Assembly: GCF_002414845.1 (NCBI RefSeq)
Contig: NZ_DIAX01000050.1
Location: 1-30,443 of the forward strand
Source of the DNA: Gordonia sp. UBA5067
GTDB taxonomy: Bacteria; Actinomycetota; Actinomycetes; Mycobacteriales; Mycobacteriaceae
Length of the DNA stretch: 30,443 bases
Direction of reading: 5' to 3'
The notes beneath the pieces are model-generated. The model had not been told where the DNA came from. It saw nothing but the letters and a program-made list of their open reading frames with translations, and ran no database searches. A program made the translations under genes and the position numbers. Below, piece by piece: positions 8,360 to 19,124 of the stretch; within the stretch, counting starts at the first letter, position 1; the number at the start of each line of letters is the position of its first letter.

Positions 8360-9028
8360 GTGAATGCACACCAGCACGGCGATCCGGCCCGTCCCGTCGA
8401 TCCCCGGGAGCACTGGGAGGGCTTCTACGGCGCCGGGAAGCGACCGTGGACCGGTAAACCCAACACGATCCTGGTCGACGCGATCGGGGACCTCGCCGCC
8501 CCGGGCCGCACGGCACTCGATCTGGGTTGCGGATCCGGCGCCGACGCGATCTGGCTGGCGGAACAAGGCTGGACGGTGACTGCCGTCGACATCGCCGAGG
8601 CAGCACTGGACATCGGTCGCGATCATGCCCGCGAGGCCGGGCTGACCGGCGGCGCCATCGTCTGGCAACAGGCCGACCTCGACACCGACTTCCCTACCGG
8701 CACATGGGATCTTGTCAGCGCGTGCTACCTCCACTCGACGGTGGAGCTAGCCCGGGCCGACATCCTGCACAAGGCTGCCGCAGCCGTCGCGCCCGGTGGG
8801 GCGCTACTGATAGTCGGGCATTGGGCGATGCCGGCGTGGCGCTTCGACGGCGACCCGCCCGCCTTTCCCAGTATCGATGATGTGCTCGCCGACCTGGGTG
8901 TCGACTCCGTCGGCTCCGAGTGGTCGATCGTTCGCACCGACATCGTCGACGTCCCGATGACCGCCCCCGACGGCAACCCCTCATCACGGACGGACACCCT
9001 GGTTCATCTGCGCCGGTCGGTCAGTTGA
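8360..9028 (+). CDS. Class I SAM-dependent methyltransferase
   Basis: A 222-residue Rossmann-fold methyltransferase. Motif I is LDLGCGSGADAIWLAEQGW (residues 53-71), motif II ends in D77 (VTAVDIAEAALDIG), and a motif IV-like stretch is FPTGTWDLVSACYLH. The N-terminal REHWEGFYGAGKRPWTGKPN lead is shared with TehB/thiopurine-type small-molecule methyltransferases common in actinobacteria, so the acceptor is probably a small molecule. It starts with GTG at 8360 without a good ribosome binding site, 39 bp after katG, and could be read through from katG. Acceptor unknown. Confidence 0.88.
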   Translation: MNAHQHGDPARPVDPREHWEGFYGAGKRPWTGKPNTILVDAIGDLAAPGRTALDLGCGSGADAIWLAEQGWTVTAVDIAEAALDIGRDHAREAGLTGGAIVWQQADLDTDFPTGTWDLVSACYLHSTVELARADILHKAAAAVAPGGALLIVGHWAMPAWRFDGDPPAFPSIDDVLADLGVDSVGSEWSIVRTDIVDVPMTAPDGNPSSRTDTLVHLRRSVS

Positions 9029-9032
9029 CCCT

Positions 9033-9116
9033 GCCGACTGTGCCCAGATCCGCGCCGACTGTGCCCAGATCCGCGCCGGGGGTGCCCGCGATCTAGCCGA
9101 CCGTGCCCAGATCCGG
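9033..9116. repeat. Four-copy 21-bp tandem repeat
   Basis: Units at 9033, 9054, 9075 and 9096. The first two are identical (GCCGACTGTGCCCAGATCCG plus C), the fourth differs at three positions near its ends and middle, and the third is diverged. The array fills the gap between two convergent genes. The unit contains TGTGCCCA, whose complement TGGGCACA shares a core with the GAGTGGGCACC repeats further right. Confidence 0.85.
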
Positions 9117-9126
9117 AGCGGGCAGA

Positions 9127-9726
9127 TCAGCGCAACGCGGCCGCGAGCTGCTCAGTCCAGGTTGCGACGACCTGCCGACGGCGGCGCGAGTCGTCCGACA
9201 ACGTGTCGGCCAACCCGAGGCCTCGCGCCAGGTCAAGGGTCACCTGAGCGAGTCGGTGGGCCTCAGGATGTTCCCCGTCGGGATCGAGGGCGGTCACCGT
9301 GAACCGGTGCGCCGCACGAGCCAGCTTCGCCTCAAGCGGGAGGATCACCGCACGCAGACCAGGATCGGATGCGGCAGCCGACCACACTTGTAACGCCGCT
9401 TTGAAATCTGTCCCGACGTAGATCGCGACCGCCCGGTCCACGACGGCTGCGACCCGGGCTTCATGATCTACCGGAAACTCCGTCGCCGATGCCGATGCCT
9501 CGCTGGTCATTGCGTCGAACATCTGCTCCATCACGGCGGTGATCAGCGCCTCGCGCGTCGGGAAGTGGTGCTGGGCGGCGCCGCGCGACACCCCGGCCGC
9601 CTCGGCGACCGCGGCGACCGTGGTCGCCGACCATCCTTGCGCTGCAAGCATTTCCACCGTCACATAGAGGAGTCGGTCCCGCGTGGCACGAGACCGCTCC
9701 TGCTGCGGCTGGCGAGCTCGCATCAT
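9127..9726 (-). CDS. TetR-family regulator at the end of the acyl-CoA carboxylase operon
   Basis: A 199-residue repressor. The helix-turn-helix reads TTVAAVAEAAGVSRGAAQHHFPTREALI (about residues 35-62). The C-terminal part (WSAAASDPGLRAVILPLEAKLAR) is of the TetR_C type in which the ligand is often an acyl-CoA or aromatic compound. The gene starts at ATG 9726 within the ATGATG that also holds the TGA of the hydratase gene, a 4-bp overlap that implies translational coupling. By position it resembles AtuR, the TetR repressor of the Pseudomonas acyclic terpene operon, although here it is the last gene. The best candidate operator is the palindrome at 19101-19119, upstream of the operon's first gene. 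Confidence 0.9.
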   Translation of the reverse strand: MMRARQPQQERSRATRDRLLYVTVEMLAAQGWSATTVAAVAEAAGVSRGAAQHHFPTREALITAVMEQMFDAMTSEASASATEFPVDHEARVAAVVDRAVAIYVGTDFKAALQVWSAAASDPGLRAVILPLEAKLARAAHRFTVTALDPDGEHPEAHRLAQVTLDLARGLGLADTLSDDSRRRRQVVATWTEQLAAALR

Positions 9727-10526
9727 GGTTCGCTGGTGTCCCAACTCGGCCTGCTCCTCGACAGGAAGGCGGTCATACCCTCGCGCGCCTGCTCGGAGCC
9801 GAACAATGCCGCCGACTCGGCCGCCCGTGCCGCCGCATGTTCGTCGAACCCCGCGAGAATCCCCCGGGTAGTCAGCGCTTTCGAGGCCGCCAGGCCCTGC
9901 GGCGAAGCCTTGCGGATTCCATCGAGCACCTCGTCGACAATCCTCGACAACTCCTCGCCGCTCGATGCGGCCCGCGTGACCAGCCCACTGCGTTCGGCAG
10001 TCGCCGGGTCGAATATCTCTCCGGTGAGGAAGTACCGCCCGGCCGAGCGCGCCGTCATCTTTGGCAGCAGCACGACCGAAATGATCGACGGCGCCAACCC
10101 CAGCCGCGCCTCGGTGAGGGCGAACGTGGCCTGCGGCCCGGCCAGCGCCACGTCCGCGGCACCGACGAGCCCAAAGCCGCCCGCGCGGACATGTCCGTCA
10201 GCCACGACGATGACCGGTTTCGGCATCGTCAGCATGGTCCGCATCAGTCCGACCATGGCCGACGCCCCTTCGGCGGTCGCCTGTTCCGGGCTCAGGCCCC
10301 GCCGCAACGCCTCGCCCAGATCTGCTCCCGCACAAAAGGTTCCGCCTGCGTGGGTCAGTACCACCGCCCGTATCGCAGGGTCGGCAGCGGCGTCCGACAG
10401 CGCCGACGACAACTGCGCCACCAACGCCGAGGACAGCGCGTTGCGCGTCGACGGCGAGTTCAGCGTCAGCGTGGCGACCGCCCGAGTCATCTCCGCTCGC
10501 ACGATGTTATCGGCGTCGACAACCAT
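9723..10526 (-). CDS. echA7: Enoyl-CoA hydratase/isomerase-family protein (EchA7-like)
   Basis: A 267-residue crotonase-fold protein that would hydrate or isomerise the unsaturated acyl-CoA made by the upstream enzymes. The oxyanion-hole motif GGTFCAGADLGEALRRG (61-77) and the second CoA-site stretch GHVRAGGFGLVGAADVALAG (111-130) are clear. A glutamate lies at E139 in ALTEARLGLAPS, the usual acid/base. The position that carries a second catalytic glutamate in mitochondrial crotonase (GGxE) is glycine here (GGFG). The ribosome binding site GAGGGGGAG overlaps the stop of the dehydrogenase gene. The symbol follows order and similarity to M. tuberculosis echA7 as remembered. Confidence 0.85.
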   Translation of the reverse strand: MVVDADNIVRAEMTRAVATLTLNSPSTRNALSSALVAQLSSALSDAAADPAIRAVVLTHAGGTFCAGADLGEALRRGLSPEQATAEGASAMVGLMRTMLTMPKPVIVVADGHVRAGGFGLVGAADVALAGPQATFALTEARLGLAPSIISVVLLPKMTARSAGRYFLTGEIFDPATAERSGLVTRAASSGEELSRIVDEVLDGIRKASPQGLAASKALTTRGILAGFDEHAAARAAESAALFGSEQAREGMTAFLSRSRPSWDTSEP

Positions 10527-10535
10527 GGCTCCCCC

Positions 10536-11693
10536 TCAGTACGACTTCGGCAGCCCGAGGCTGCTGCTGGCCACAAAGTTCAGGATCATCTCGCGGCTGA
10601 CCGGCGCCACCCGGGCGATGCGCACCAGCGACAGCATCTGCGCCACGCCGTACTCGGTCGTCAACCCGTTTCCGCCCATCGAATGCACGGCGTGGTCGAC
10701 CAGCTTCACCGCAGCTTCTGCGGCCGCATACTTCGCCATGTTGGCCGCTTCGGCCGCACCCCAGTCATCCCCCGCGTCATAGATGGCGGCCGCCTTCTGC
10801 ATCATCAGTTTGGCCAGCTCCAACTCAATCTTGCCCGCGGCCAACGGGTGGGCAATCGCCTGGTGCGAGCCAATCGGCGCCTTCCACACAGTCCGCTGGG
10901 TGACGTACTCGATGGCCTTGCCAAGAGCGAAGCGTCCCATTCCGATGGCCGACGCGGCGCCCATGATGCGTTCCGGGTTCAAACCGGCGAACAGCTGACT
11001 CAACGCGGCTTCCGGGTCGCCGACAAGGGCATCGGCGGGCAGCCGAACGTCGTCGAGGAAGAGTTGGAACTGCTTCTCCGGGTTCTCCAACTCCATCGGG
11101 ATCTGGGTAAAGCTGAAGCCCGGCGCATCGGTCGGCACAATGAACAGCGCCGGGGCCAGCTTCCCCGTCTTGGCTTCCTCGGTACGGCCGACGATGAGGA
11201 CGGCCTGCGCCTGGTCGACCCCGGAGATGAACACCTTTTGCCCCGACAGCACCCATTGGTCGCCATCGCGGCGCGCGGTAGTGGTGATGGTGTGCGAGTT
11301 GGAGCCGGCGTCGGGCTCGGTGATCCCGAAAGCCATGGTGATCTCGCCGCTGGCCAGGCCGGGCAGCCAGCGCTGCTTCTGCTCATCGGTGCCGAACCGG
11401 GCGATCACGTTGCCGCAGATCGCCGGTGACACCACCATCATCAGCAGGCCGGTGCCCGACGCGGCGAGTTCCTCCATGACGATGGACAACTCGTACATTC
11501 CGGCCCCACCGCCACCGTATTCCGCTGGCAGGTTGACGCCGATGAACCCCAGCCGGCCCGCCTCGGCCCATAGCTCGTCCGTCTTGCGATTCTCCCGGGC
11601 ACAGGCACGGAAGTAGTCCGCGCCGTACTTCTTTCCCAGCGCGGCAACAGCGGACCGGAGTTCCTTGTGCTCGTCTGTTTCGATGAAACTCAT
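10536..11693 (-). CDS. fadE12: Acyl-CoA dehydrogenase (FadE12-like)
   Basis: A 385-residue flavoprotein that introduces an alpha-beta double bond into an acyl-CoA, passing electrons to ETF. Family motifs: the FAD-site stretch TMAFGITEPDAGSNSHTI (119-136), GQKVFISGVDQAQ (151-163), and the C-terminal HSMGGNGLTTEYGVAQMLSLVR. The catalytic base appears to be E241 in GLNPERIMGAASAIG, the helix-G position used by isovaleryl- and long-chain-type enzymes; the medium-chain-type position is not Glu. Start at ATG 11693, whose GAAGG site overlaps the stop of the biotin carboxylase gene. A longer in-frame lead lacks family similarity. Confidence 0.9.
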   Translation of the reverse strand: MSFIETDEHKELRSAVAALGKKYGADYFRACARENRKTDELWAEAGRLGFIGVNLPAEYGGGGAGMYELSIVMEELAASGTGLLMMVVSPAICGNVIARFGTDEQKQRWLPGLASGEITMAFGITEPDAGSNSHTITTTARRDGDQWVLSGQKVFISGVDQAQAVLIVGRTEEAKTGKLAPALFIVPTDAPGFSFTQIPMELENPEKQFQLFLDDVRLPADALVGDPEAALSQLFAGLNPERIMGAASAIGMGRFALGKAIEYVTQRTVWKAPIGSHQAIAHPLAAGKIELELAKLMMQKAAAIYDAGDDWGAAEAANMAKYAAAEAAVKLVDHAVHSMGGNGLTTEYGVAQMLSLVRIARVAPVSREMILNFVASSSLGLPKSY

Positions 11694-11703
11694 TGGTACA
11701 CCT

Positions 11704-13746
11704 TCATTTCGGGGTTGAGAGCGACACATCGGTGTCGGCCGCGTCCACGGATTCGATGACAGCAAGCACATCGCCAACGGCGAGTTGGCGACCTTCTTCG
11801 ACCGCAAGCGTGGTCACCACGCCGTCGCTTGGCGCGGCGACGGTGTGCTCCATCTTCATCGCCTCCAGCCACAACAGCGGCTGACCCGCGACAACGCGGT
11901 CGCCTTCGCCAACCGCAACGCGGATCACCGAACCCGGCATCGGCGCGAACAAAGATCCGGGCCGCTGAATCGTGGACGGGTCGACGTAGCGCGGCACGAC
12001 ACCCAGCGTCACCGACTGTCCCGGCGAATCAACGAACACCGTGGCGCCGTACCGGCTGACGGTGAATTCGTGTCGAACACCACTGCGCACGAGGGCTACC
12101 CGGCCCGGGGTCGAGGCCACCACCACCACGCCGTCATCGTCGGGCAGGCACACCACACCGCCGGGCGCGGCGGCACTCCCCGCCGCGCTGCGGCCAACGC
12201 GGTACCGCACGGCGAGTTCTTCGTCGCCGACCGTGAACTTCTTGACCTGATAGCCCGGCCCCACGTTGCGGAACCCCGAGGGAATCGTCGCAAGCACTTG
12301 CGCTGCAGCGCGATTCGCCGCGGCGTCGGCGAGCGCGGCGGCAATCACCGCCAGCCGCACGTCATCGTTGCCGGCCAGCGGCGTTGACAGCGCGTCCAGG
12401 CCCACCTCCTCGATGAATCCGGTGTCGGTATCCCCGGTGCGAAACTGCGCCGATCGCAGCGTGTTCACCAGCATGTCGCGATTGGTGATGGGCCCGTGCA
12501 GCGTCGCATTCGCCAGTGCAGCGGCCAGCGCCGCCGACGCCCGACGGCGGGTGGGAGCCCAGCTGATCACCTTGGCGAGCATCGGGTCGTAATACGTCGA
12601 CACCTCACTGCCGTCGGCGATTCCGGTGTCGACGCGAATGCGCGACGCGGCGCTGTGATGTTCCCCGATCCGGAACCGGTGCACCGTTCCCGACTGGGGC
12701 GCCCAGTCCGCAGCCGGGTTCTCCGCGTACAGCCGGGCCTCGATGGCGTGCCCGGTGGCACGTGGCTGCGCACCCGCGAGTGGCTCGCCCATCGCGACGC
12801 GCAGCTGCCATTCGACGAGGTCCAGGCCGGTGGTCTCCTCCGTGACCGGATGCTCCACCTGCAGTCGGGTGTTGGTCTCCAAAAAATAGAAGCGACCGCT
12901 CTGATCGGCGAGAAACTCGACGGTGCCCGCCCCCGAATATCCAATAGCGGCAACGGCTTTGCGAGCAGCGTCATAGAGCTGCTCACGCACGCCGGTCTTG
13001 CCATCAGCGGTCAGCTTCTCGATGAGGGGTGCCGGCGCCTCCTCGATGACCTTCTGGTGGCGGCGCTGAATGGAGCATTCGCGCTCCCCGACGGCCCAGA
13101 CTGCCCCGTGCCCGTCTGCCATCACCTGCACCTCGATGTGGTGGCCGCGCTCAATGTAGGGCTCGCAAAACACCGTAGGATCGCCAAATGCCGATTCGGC
13201 CTCACGCTTCGCGGCCGCCACGTTCTCCTCGAGCTCGGCCAGATCGCGCACAATGCGCATCCCGCGCCCACCCCCACCGGCCGAGGCCTTGATGAGCAAG
13301 GGCAGATCGGCCGCGGTGACCCGCGCCGGATCGAGATCCCCGAGCACCGGTACGCCCGCGGCCGCCATGAGTTCCTTGGCGTTGACCTTGGATCCCATCG
13401 CGGTGATCGCGGCCGGCGGCGGGCCGATCCACACCAATCCGGCATCGATGACCGCCTCTGCGAATTCGGCGTTCTCCGAAAGGAACCCGTAGCCAGGGTG
13501 GATGGCGTCGGCTCCGGCGGCCCGGGCGGCGTCGATGATCAGTTCGCCGCGCAGATAAGTCTGTGCCGAGGTCGAGCCCGGCAGCTGCACTGCCACGTCG
13601 GCCTGCTGCACATGCGGCGCCTGCGCATCCGGGTCGGAGTAGACCGCCACGGTGCCGATACCCATCGCGCGACAGGTTGCAAACACCCGGCACGCGATCT
13701 CGCCACGGTTGGCAACAAGGACCGAAGTGATTTCCTGATTCGTCAT
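11704..13746 (-). CDS. accA2: Acyl-CoA carboxylase alpha subunit: biotin carboxylase plus biotin carrier (AccA2-like)
   Basis: A 680-residue subunit that carboxylates its own biotin with ATP and bicarbonate. Domain order: pre-ATP-grasp (VLVANRGEIACRVFATCRAMG), HPGYGFLSENAEFA, ATP-grasp with the KASAGGGGRGMRIV glycine loop, the active-site FLETNTRLQVEHPVTEE, biotin carboxylase C-terminal domain, a linker, and a biotinyl domain with EAMKMEH, in which K631 is the biotinylated lysine. Start chosen at ATG 13746 (MTNQEITSVLVANRGE) because homologous sequence begins there, 10 nt after the carboxyltransferase stop. It is the partner of the adjacent carboxyltransferase. The symbol follows M. tuberculosis accA2 (similar length). 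Confidence 0.92.
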   Translation of the reverse strand: MTNQEITSVLVANRGEIACRVFATCRAMGIGTVAVYSDPDAQAPHVQQADVAVQLPGSTSAQTYLRGELIIDAARAAGADAIHPGYGFLSENAEFAEAVIDAGLVWIGPPPAAITAMGSKVNAKELMAAAGVPVLGDLDPARVTAADLPLLIKASAGGGGRGMRIVRDLAELEENVAAAKREAESAFGDPTVFCEPYIERGHHIEVQVMADGHGAVWAVGERECSIQRRHQKVIEEAPAPLIEKLTADGKTGVREQLYDAARKAVAAIGYSGAGTVEFLADQSGRFYFLETNTRLQVEHPVTEETTGLDLVEWQLRVAMGEPLAGAQPRATGHAIEARLYAENPAADWAPQSGTVHRFRIGEHHSAASRIRVDTGIADGSEVSTYYDPMLAKVISWAPTRRRASAALAAALANATLHGPITNRDMLVNTLRSAQFRTGDTDTGFIEEVGLDALSTPLAGNDDVRLAVIAAALADAAANRAAAQVLATIPSGFRNVGPGYQVKKFTVGDEELAVRYRVGRSAAGSAAAPGGVVCLPDDDGVVVVASTPGRVALVRSGVRHEFTVSRYGATVFVDSPGQSVTLGVVPRYVDPSTIQRPGSLFAPMPGSVIRVAVGEGDRVVAGQPLLWLEAMKMEHTVAAPSDGVVTTLAVEEGRQLAVGDVLAVIESVDAADTDVSLSTPK

Positions 13747-13756
13747 CGTTTCGCTC

Positions 13757-15351
13757 TCACATCCGGAAGACGCCATAGCCGTCCGCGCCCTCGACGTAGC
13801 CACTGTGGATTGCCGACAAACACATGCCGAGCACCGCTCGTGTATCGCGCGGGTCGATCACTCCGTCGTCGTACAACATGCCCGACAGGAAAGCCGGGAG
13901 TGATTCCTTCTCTATCTGCGCCTCGATCATGGCCCGCATGCCCGCGTCGGCCGCTTCGTCGACGGTGCCGCCGCGCGCCTCGGTGGCCGCGCGCGAAACG
14001 ATCGACACGACACCGGCCAGCTGCGCAGCACCCATGACCGCCGACTTCGCACTGGGCCAGGCGAACAGGAAGCGCGGGTCGAAGGCGCGGCCGCACATAC
14101 CGTAGTGACCGGCGCCGTAGCTGGCCCCCAGCAACACCGACAGGTGCGGGACTTTCGAATTGGATACCGCGTTGATCATCATCGAGCCGTGCTTGATCAT
14201 CCCGCCCCGCTCGTATTCCGCCCCCACCATGTACCCGGTCGTGTTGTGCAAGAAGAGCAGTGGGGTGTTGGTCTGGTTGGCCAACTGGATGAACTGGGTT
14301 GCCTTCTGCGACTCGGCCGAGAACAGCACACCCTGCGCATTGGCGAGAATGCCGATCGGGTAGCCGTGGATCCGCGCCCAGCCGGTGCAGAGCGAGTTGC
14401 CGTATTCCGCTTTGAACTCATCGAAGTCGCTGTCGTCGACGATCCGGGCAATGACGTCGCGAGGGTTGAACGGAATCTTCAGGTCCGAGGGCACGACGCC
14501 CAGCAGCTCCGCCGGGTCGTAGCGCGGCTCGATCGACGCGGCGACGGGCACCGGTCCCTTCTTTCGCCAGTTGAGACGGGCCACGATCCGGCGCCCGATC
14601 CGCAACGCATCCTGTTCGTCGACGGCCAAGTAGTCGGCGAGGCCGGACTGGCGTGCATGCATCGCCGCCCCACCGAGCGTCTCGTCGTCGCTCTCCTCGC
14701 CAGTAGCCATCTTGACCAGCGGTGGACCACCCAGGAAGACCTTGGACCGCCCGTCAATCATCACCGTGTGATCGCTCATGCCGGGGATGTAGGCACCGCC
14801 GGCGGTGGAGTTGCCGAACACCAGCGCAATCGTCGGGATGCCGTCTGCGGAAAGCCTGGTGATGTCGCGGAACATCTGCCCGCCGGGGATGAACACCTCC
14901 TTCTGCGTCGGCAGATCGGCGCCGCCGGACTCCACCAACGCAATACAAGGCAGTCGGTTCTCTCTGGCAATCGCGTTGGCCCGCAGACTCTTCCGCAGTG
15001 TCCACGGGTTGGACGTACCGCCGCGCACCGTCGGATCGTTGGCGACGATCATGCACTCGACGCCTTCGACGACACCGATGCCGACGACAACCGACGCCCC
15101 AACTTGGAAGTCCGAGCCCCACGCGGCCAGCGGGCAGAGTTCGAGGAATGGGCTGTCCGGATCGATGAGGAGCGCTATTCGCTCGCGGGCAGTCATCTTG
15201 CCGCGCTTGCGATGGCGCGCCACGTACTTCTCCCCACCGCCGGCGATCGCCTGGTCGAGTTCGGCGTGCAATTCGGCGAGCTTGTCGATCATCGACGACG
15301 ACGCCTCAGCGAAGGCCGAGCCGGTCGGATCGAGCGTGGATTGCAGTGCGG

Positions 15352-15355
<4 letters not shown>
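13757..15355 (-). CDS. accD2: Acyl-CoA carboxylase beta subunit, carboxyltransferase (AccD2-like)
   Basis: A 532-residue carboxyltransferase that moves the carboxyl group from biotin to the acyl-CoA. The N-terminal half carries GKMTARERIALLIDPDSPFLE, and ALVESGGADLPTQKEVF with GNSTAGGAYIPGMSDHTV. The C-terminal half carries SAESQKATQFIQLANQTNTP, FLHNTTGYMVGAEYERGGM and GASYGAGHYGMCGRAFDPRF. These are of the methylcrotonyl/geranyl-CoA carboxylase type rather than the propionyl/acetyl type, which suggests a beta-methyl enoyl-CoA substrate. The ATG at 15355 overlaps the TGA of the upstream dehydrogenase by 4 bp. The symbol follows M. tuberculosis accD2 by order and length. Confidence 0.92.
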
Positions 15356-16553
<1,198 letters not shown>

Positions 16554-16554
<1 letters not shown>

Positions 16555-18263
16555 CAGGACTCCGAGCCCGAAGACAGGAAGCCGACCGGGATCGGGACCG
16601 GGCGCGACCGCAGCCATTCGCCCATCCCTTTGGCCTGCGGGTCGAAGCGGACGTTGTCCGCGACGCCGCGACCAAGGACGCCTTCGATCACGAAGTTCAC
16701 AGCGCGCAGATTTGGCAGCGCGTAGCGGCGGATGGTCAGCTCGGCGACTTCGGGCAGCAGTTCACCCAGCAACTCGCTCGTCAGAGTCTGGTTGAGCCAG
16801 GCGAACTCGTCGTCCGAGCGAACCCAGACGCCGATGTTGGCGCTCCCGCCCTTGTCCCCGGAACGAGCCCCGGCGATCGTGCCCAGCGGTGCCACGGAGG
16901 TCGGACCGAAGTCTCGTCGGACTGGCGGCGGCGAATCACCGTCGACGGCCGCCGCGGCGCGCAACGGGGATGGCTCGATCGAGACGGTAACACCGTCGGG
17001 CTGGGTGACACGGTGCGGCACGAGTGCGGCATCGACGTAGCCGGGCTCGAAAACACCGTAGGGCGCCCCGCTTCCCGGCGGCGCGGTCATCGTGAAGCCG
17101 GGGTAGCTGGCCAAGGCCAATTCAACGGCGGCCGCCGAGAAGGGGCGGCCCACCTTGGCGGGGTCTGGGTCGCGGGCGACGACGCGCAACAGTGCGCTGG
17201 CCTGCTCCTCGGTGACGGCATCACGCGCATCCGTACGGGCGAGTTCGAAGGTCAGCTCGGCCGGTTCGGCGGGCAGAACGGCGCGAAACTGCTCTTCGAA
17301 GAGCTTTGCCTTTGCCTCGATGTCGAGGCCGGTGAGCACGACGTCGAGTTCATTGCGGGTCCCGGCGAGGAAGTTCAGCGACACCTTGAGATCCCTGGGC
17401 GGATTCTCGCCTTGTACCCCGCGCACCGCAACCCGGTCGGGTGAAAGCTGTTCCAGCTCAATCGAATCCAAGCGTGCGATGACGTCCGGATTGAGATAGC
17501 GCGGACCACCGACCTCGTAGAGGAGTTGTGCGGTGACCGTGCCCACGGTGACGGCGCCGCCGGTGCCGTCGTGCTTGGTGATGACCGATGAGCCGTCGCG
17601 GCCGACCTCGGCGATCGGGAATCCCAAGTGCCCCATGGGTATCTCGGTGAAGAAGGAGTAGTTGCCGCCGGTTGCCTGCGCGCCGCACTCAATGATATGA
17701 CCGGCGACGACCGCACCAGCCAGCGCGTCAAGGTCCTCGTGGCCCCAGTCGAAGGCAGCCGCCGCCGAGCCCACGGTCAGCGAGGCATCGGTGACGCGCC
17801 CGGTAACGACGACATCGGCGCCACGGTCGAGGGCCGTCTTGATGCCGAAGGCGCCGAGGTAGGCGTTCGCGGTGAGGGGATTGCCAAGTCCCAGCTTCGT
17901 CGCATCTTTCATCAGGTCGTCGCCGCTGACGAAGGCGACCTGGGCGTCGAGCCCGAGTCGGCCGGCGAGTTCGCGGATCGCGACAGCGAGGCCGTGCGGA
18001 TTGAGGCCACCGGCGTTCGTGACAATCTGTACGCCCTTGTCCAGCGCCAGGCCGAGGTTCTCCTCCAGTTGACGCAGGAACGTCTTCGCGTAGCCGAGCG
18101 ACGGGTCCTTGAGTCGGTCACGGCCGAGAATGAGCATGGTCAGTTCGGCGAGATAGTCGCCGGTGAGGTAGTCGAGCTCGCCGCCCTCGAGCATCTCGCG
18201 CATCGCCGAGACGCGATCGCCGTAGAAGCCGGACATGTTGCCGATACGGACTGCGTCAGTCAT
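16554..18263 (-). CDS. AtuA-family protein (DUF1446, acyclic terpene utilisation)
   Basis: A 569-residue protein of the PF07287 family, named for AtuA from the Pseudomonas citronellol/geraniol pathway. Its biochemical role is not established. Visible landmarks: IGNMSGFYGDRVSAMREML at the N-terminus, QIVTNAGGLNPHGLA, VVVTGRVTDASLTVGSAAAAF, and CGAQATGGNYSFF. A separate C-terminal AtuA_C-type domain (about residues 465-560) contains IAGARSGDKGGSANIGVWVR. The ATG at 18263 follows a GGGAAGAG site; a GTG directly before it is an alternative. By order it corresponds to M. tuberculosis Rv0976c. Its coupling to the two dehydrogenases and the carboxylase marks it as a pathway component. Confidence 0.9.
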
Positions 18264-18284
18264 CACTCTTCCCTGTCTCCCACT

Positions 18285-19070
18285 TCAGGCCATCGGCGCG
18301 CGGCCGGCACCGGGCGGTCCGGCGAAGCATTGCGCGATGGTCACCCATTCCGCGGCGTCGTCGCCGACCGTGAGCACATCCAGATCAGCGGGGTGGCGGC
18401 GCTGGGTGACGAGTTCACAGAAGTCGTGGGCCGAGCCGCGCACAATGTTGGCCGCATTCTCGGGCCCCCACGTCCAGATCTCACCTGACGGTGCGGTGAG
18501 TTCGTATCGAAACGGCTCGGCCGGTATGGGCCTGTTGTTGACCGTGTAGGCGAAATCGCGGGTGCGCACGCCGAGGTGCGCGACGTGGCGAATACGGTCG
18601 GTCGGCACCGGGCGGACCCCCAGGGCTTCGGCGACGTCGAGGCCGTGCGCCCACGTCTCCATGATCCGGGCCGTGGCCATCGACCCGGCCGACATGGGCG
18701 GGCCAAACCACGGCAGCTTTGTGCCTGCTGGGACGCCAGACAGTGCATCCGCCAGTTTGGCCCGGGTTTCCCGCCAGTCGGCAAGGAGCTCGGCTGGCGG
18801 CCGGGCCGCCTCGACTTCGGCGGCCACGTCAACGAAGCCGAGCGGATCCTTCATCGCTTCGCCGAAGAGCGCAGTGAAGCCTTCACCGTCGGTGATCGCC
18901 AGGTAGGAGACGCGGTCGGTCCAGAGCAGGTGCCCGACCTGGTGGGCGATGGTCCAGCCCTGGGCCGGCGTGGGTGTGCTCCACCTCTCCGTCGCCAACT
19001 CGGCGACGAGGTCGTCGAGCGAATCACTCTGGGCCGTCAGATCGGCCACGATCGCAGCTACAACTGGCAT
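18285..19070 (-). CDS. TIGR03084-family protein (MDMPI/DinB-like, likely metal-binding)
   Basis: A 261-residue protein of the mycothiol-maleylpyruvate-isomerase/DinB-like helical-bundle group. The N-terminal bundle contains [20 protein letters not shown] (H43, H47) and [17 protein letters not shown], which provide histidines that bind a metal in relatives. The C-terminal part is [13 protein letters not shown] mixed sequence, here [20 protein letters not shown]. It is the first gene of the operon, 21 nt upstream of the AtuA gene. Family members are often linked to acyl-CoA degradation clusters in actinobacteria, but no reaction is known. The ATG at 19070 was chosen because upstream sequence is repeat-rich and non-coding. 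Confidence 0.85.
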   Translation of the reverse strand: MPVVAAIVADLTAQSDSLDDLVAELATERWSTPTPAQGWTIAHQVGHLLWTDRVSYLAITDGEGFTALFGEAMKDPLGFVDVAAEVEAARPPAELLADWRETRAKLADALSGVPAGTKLPWFGPPMSAGSMATARIMETWAHGLDVAEALGVRPVPTDRIRHVAHLGVRTRDFAYTVNNRPIPAEPFRYELTAPSGEIWTWGPENAANIVRGSAHDFCELVTQRRHPADLDVLTVGDDAAEWVTIAQCFAGPPGAGRAPMA

Positions 19071-19100
19071 GGTGTCAACCGTCACACACCCACCGACAAA

Positions 19101-19119
19101 AAGCAATCTTGCTTGATTG
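19101..19119. promoter_or_regulatory. Overlapping palindromes upstream of the acyl-CoA carboxylase operon
   Basis: AAGCAA-TC-TTGCTT (19101-19114) is a perfect inverted repeat, and CAATC/GATTG arms (19104-19119) overlap it. The site lies about 31-50 bp before the first start codon of the minus-strand operon. It is the best candidate operator for the TetR regulator encoded at the operon's end, inferred from position and symmetry. Confidence 0.45.
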
Positions 19120-19124
19120 TTTTC

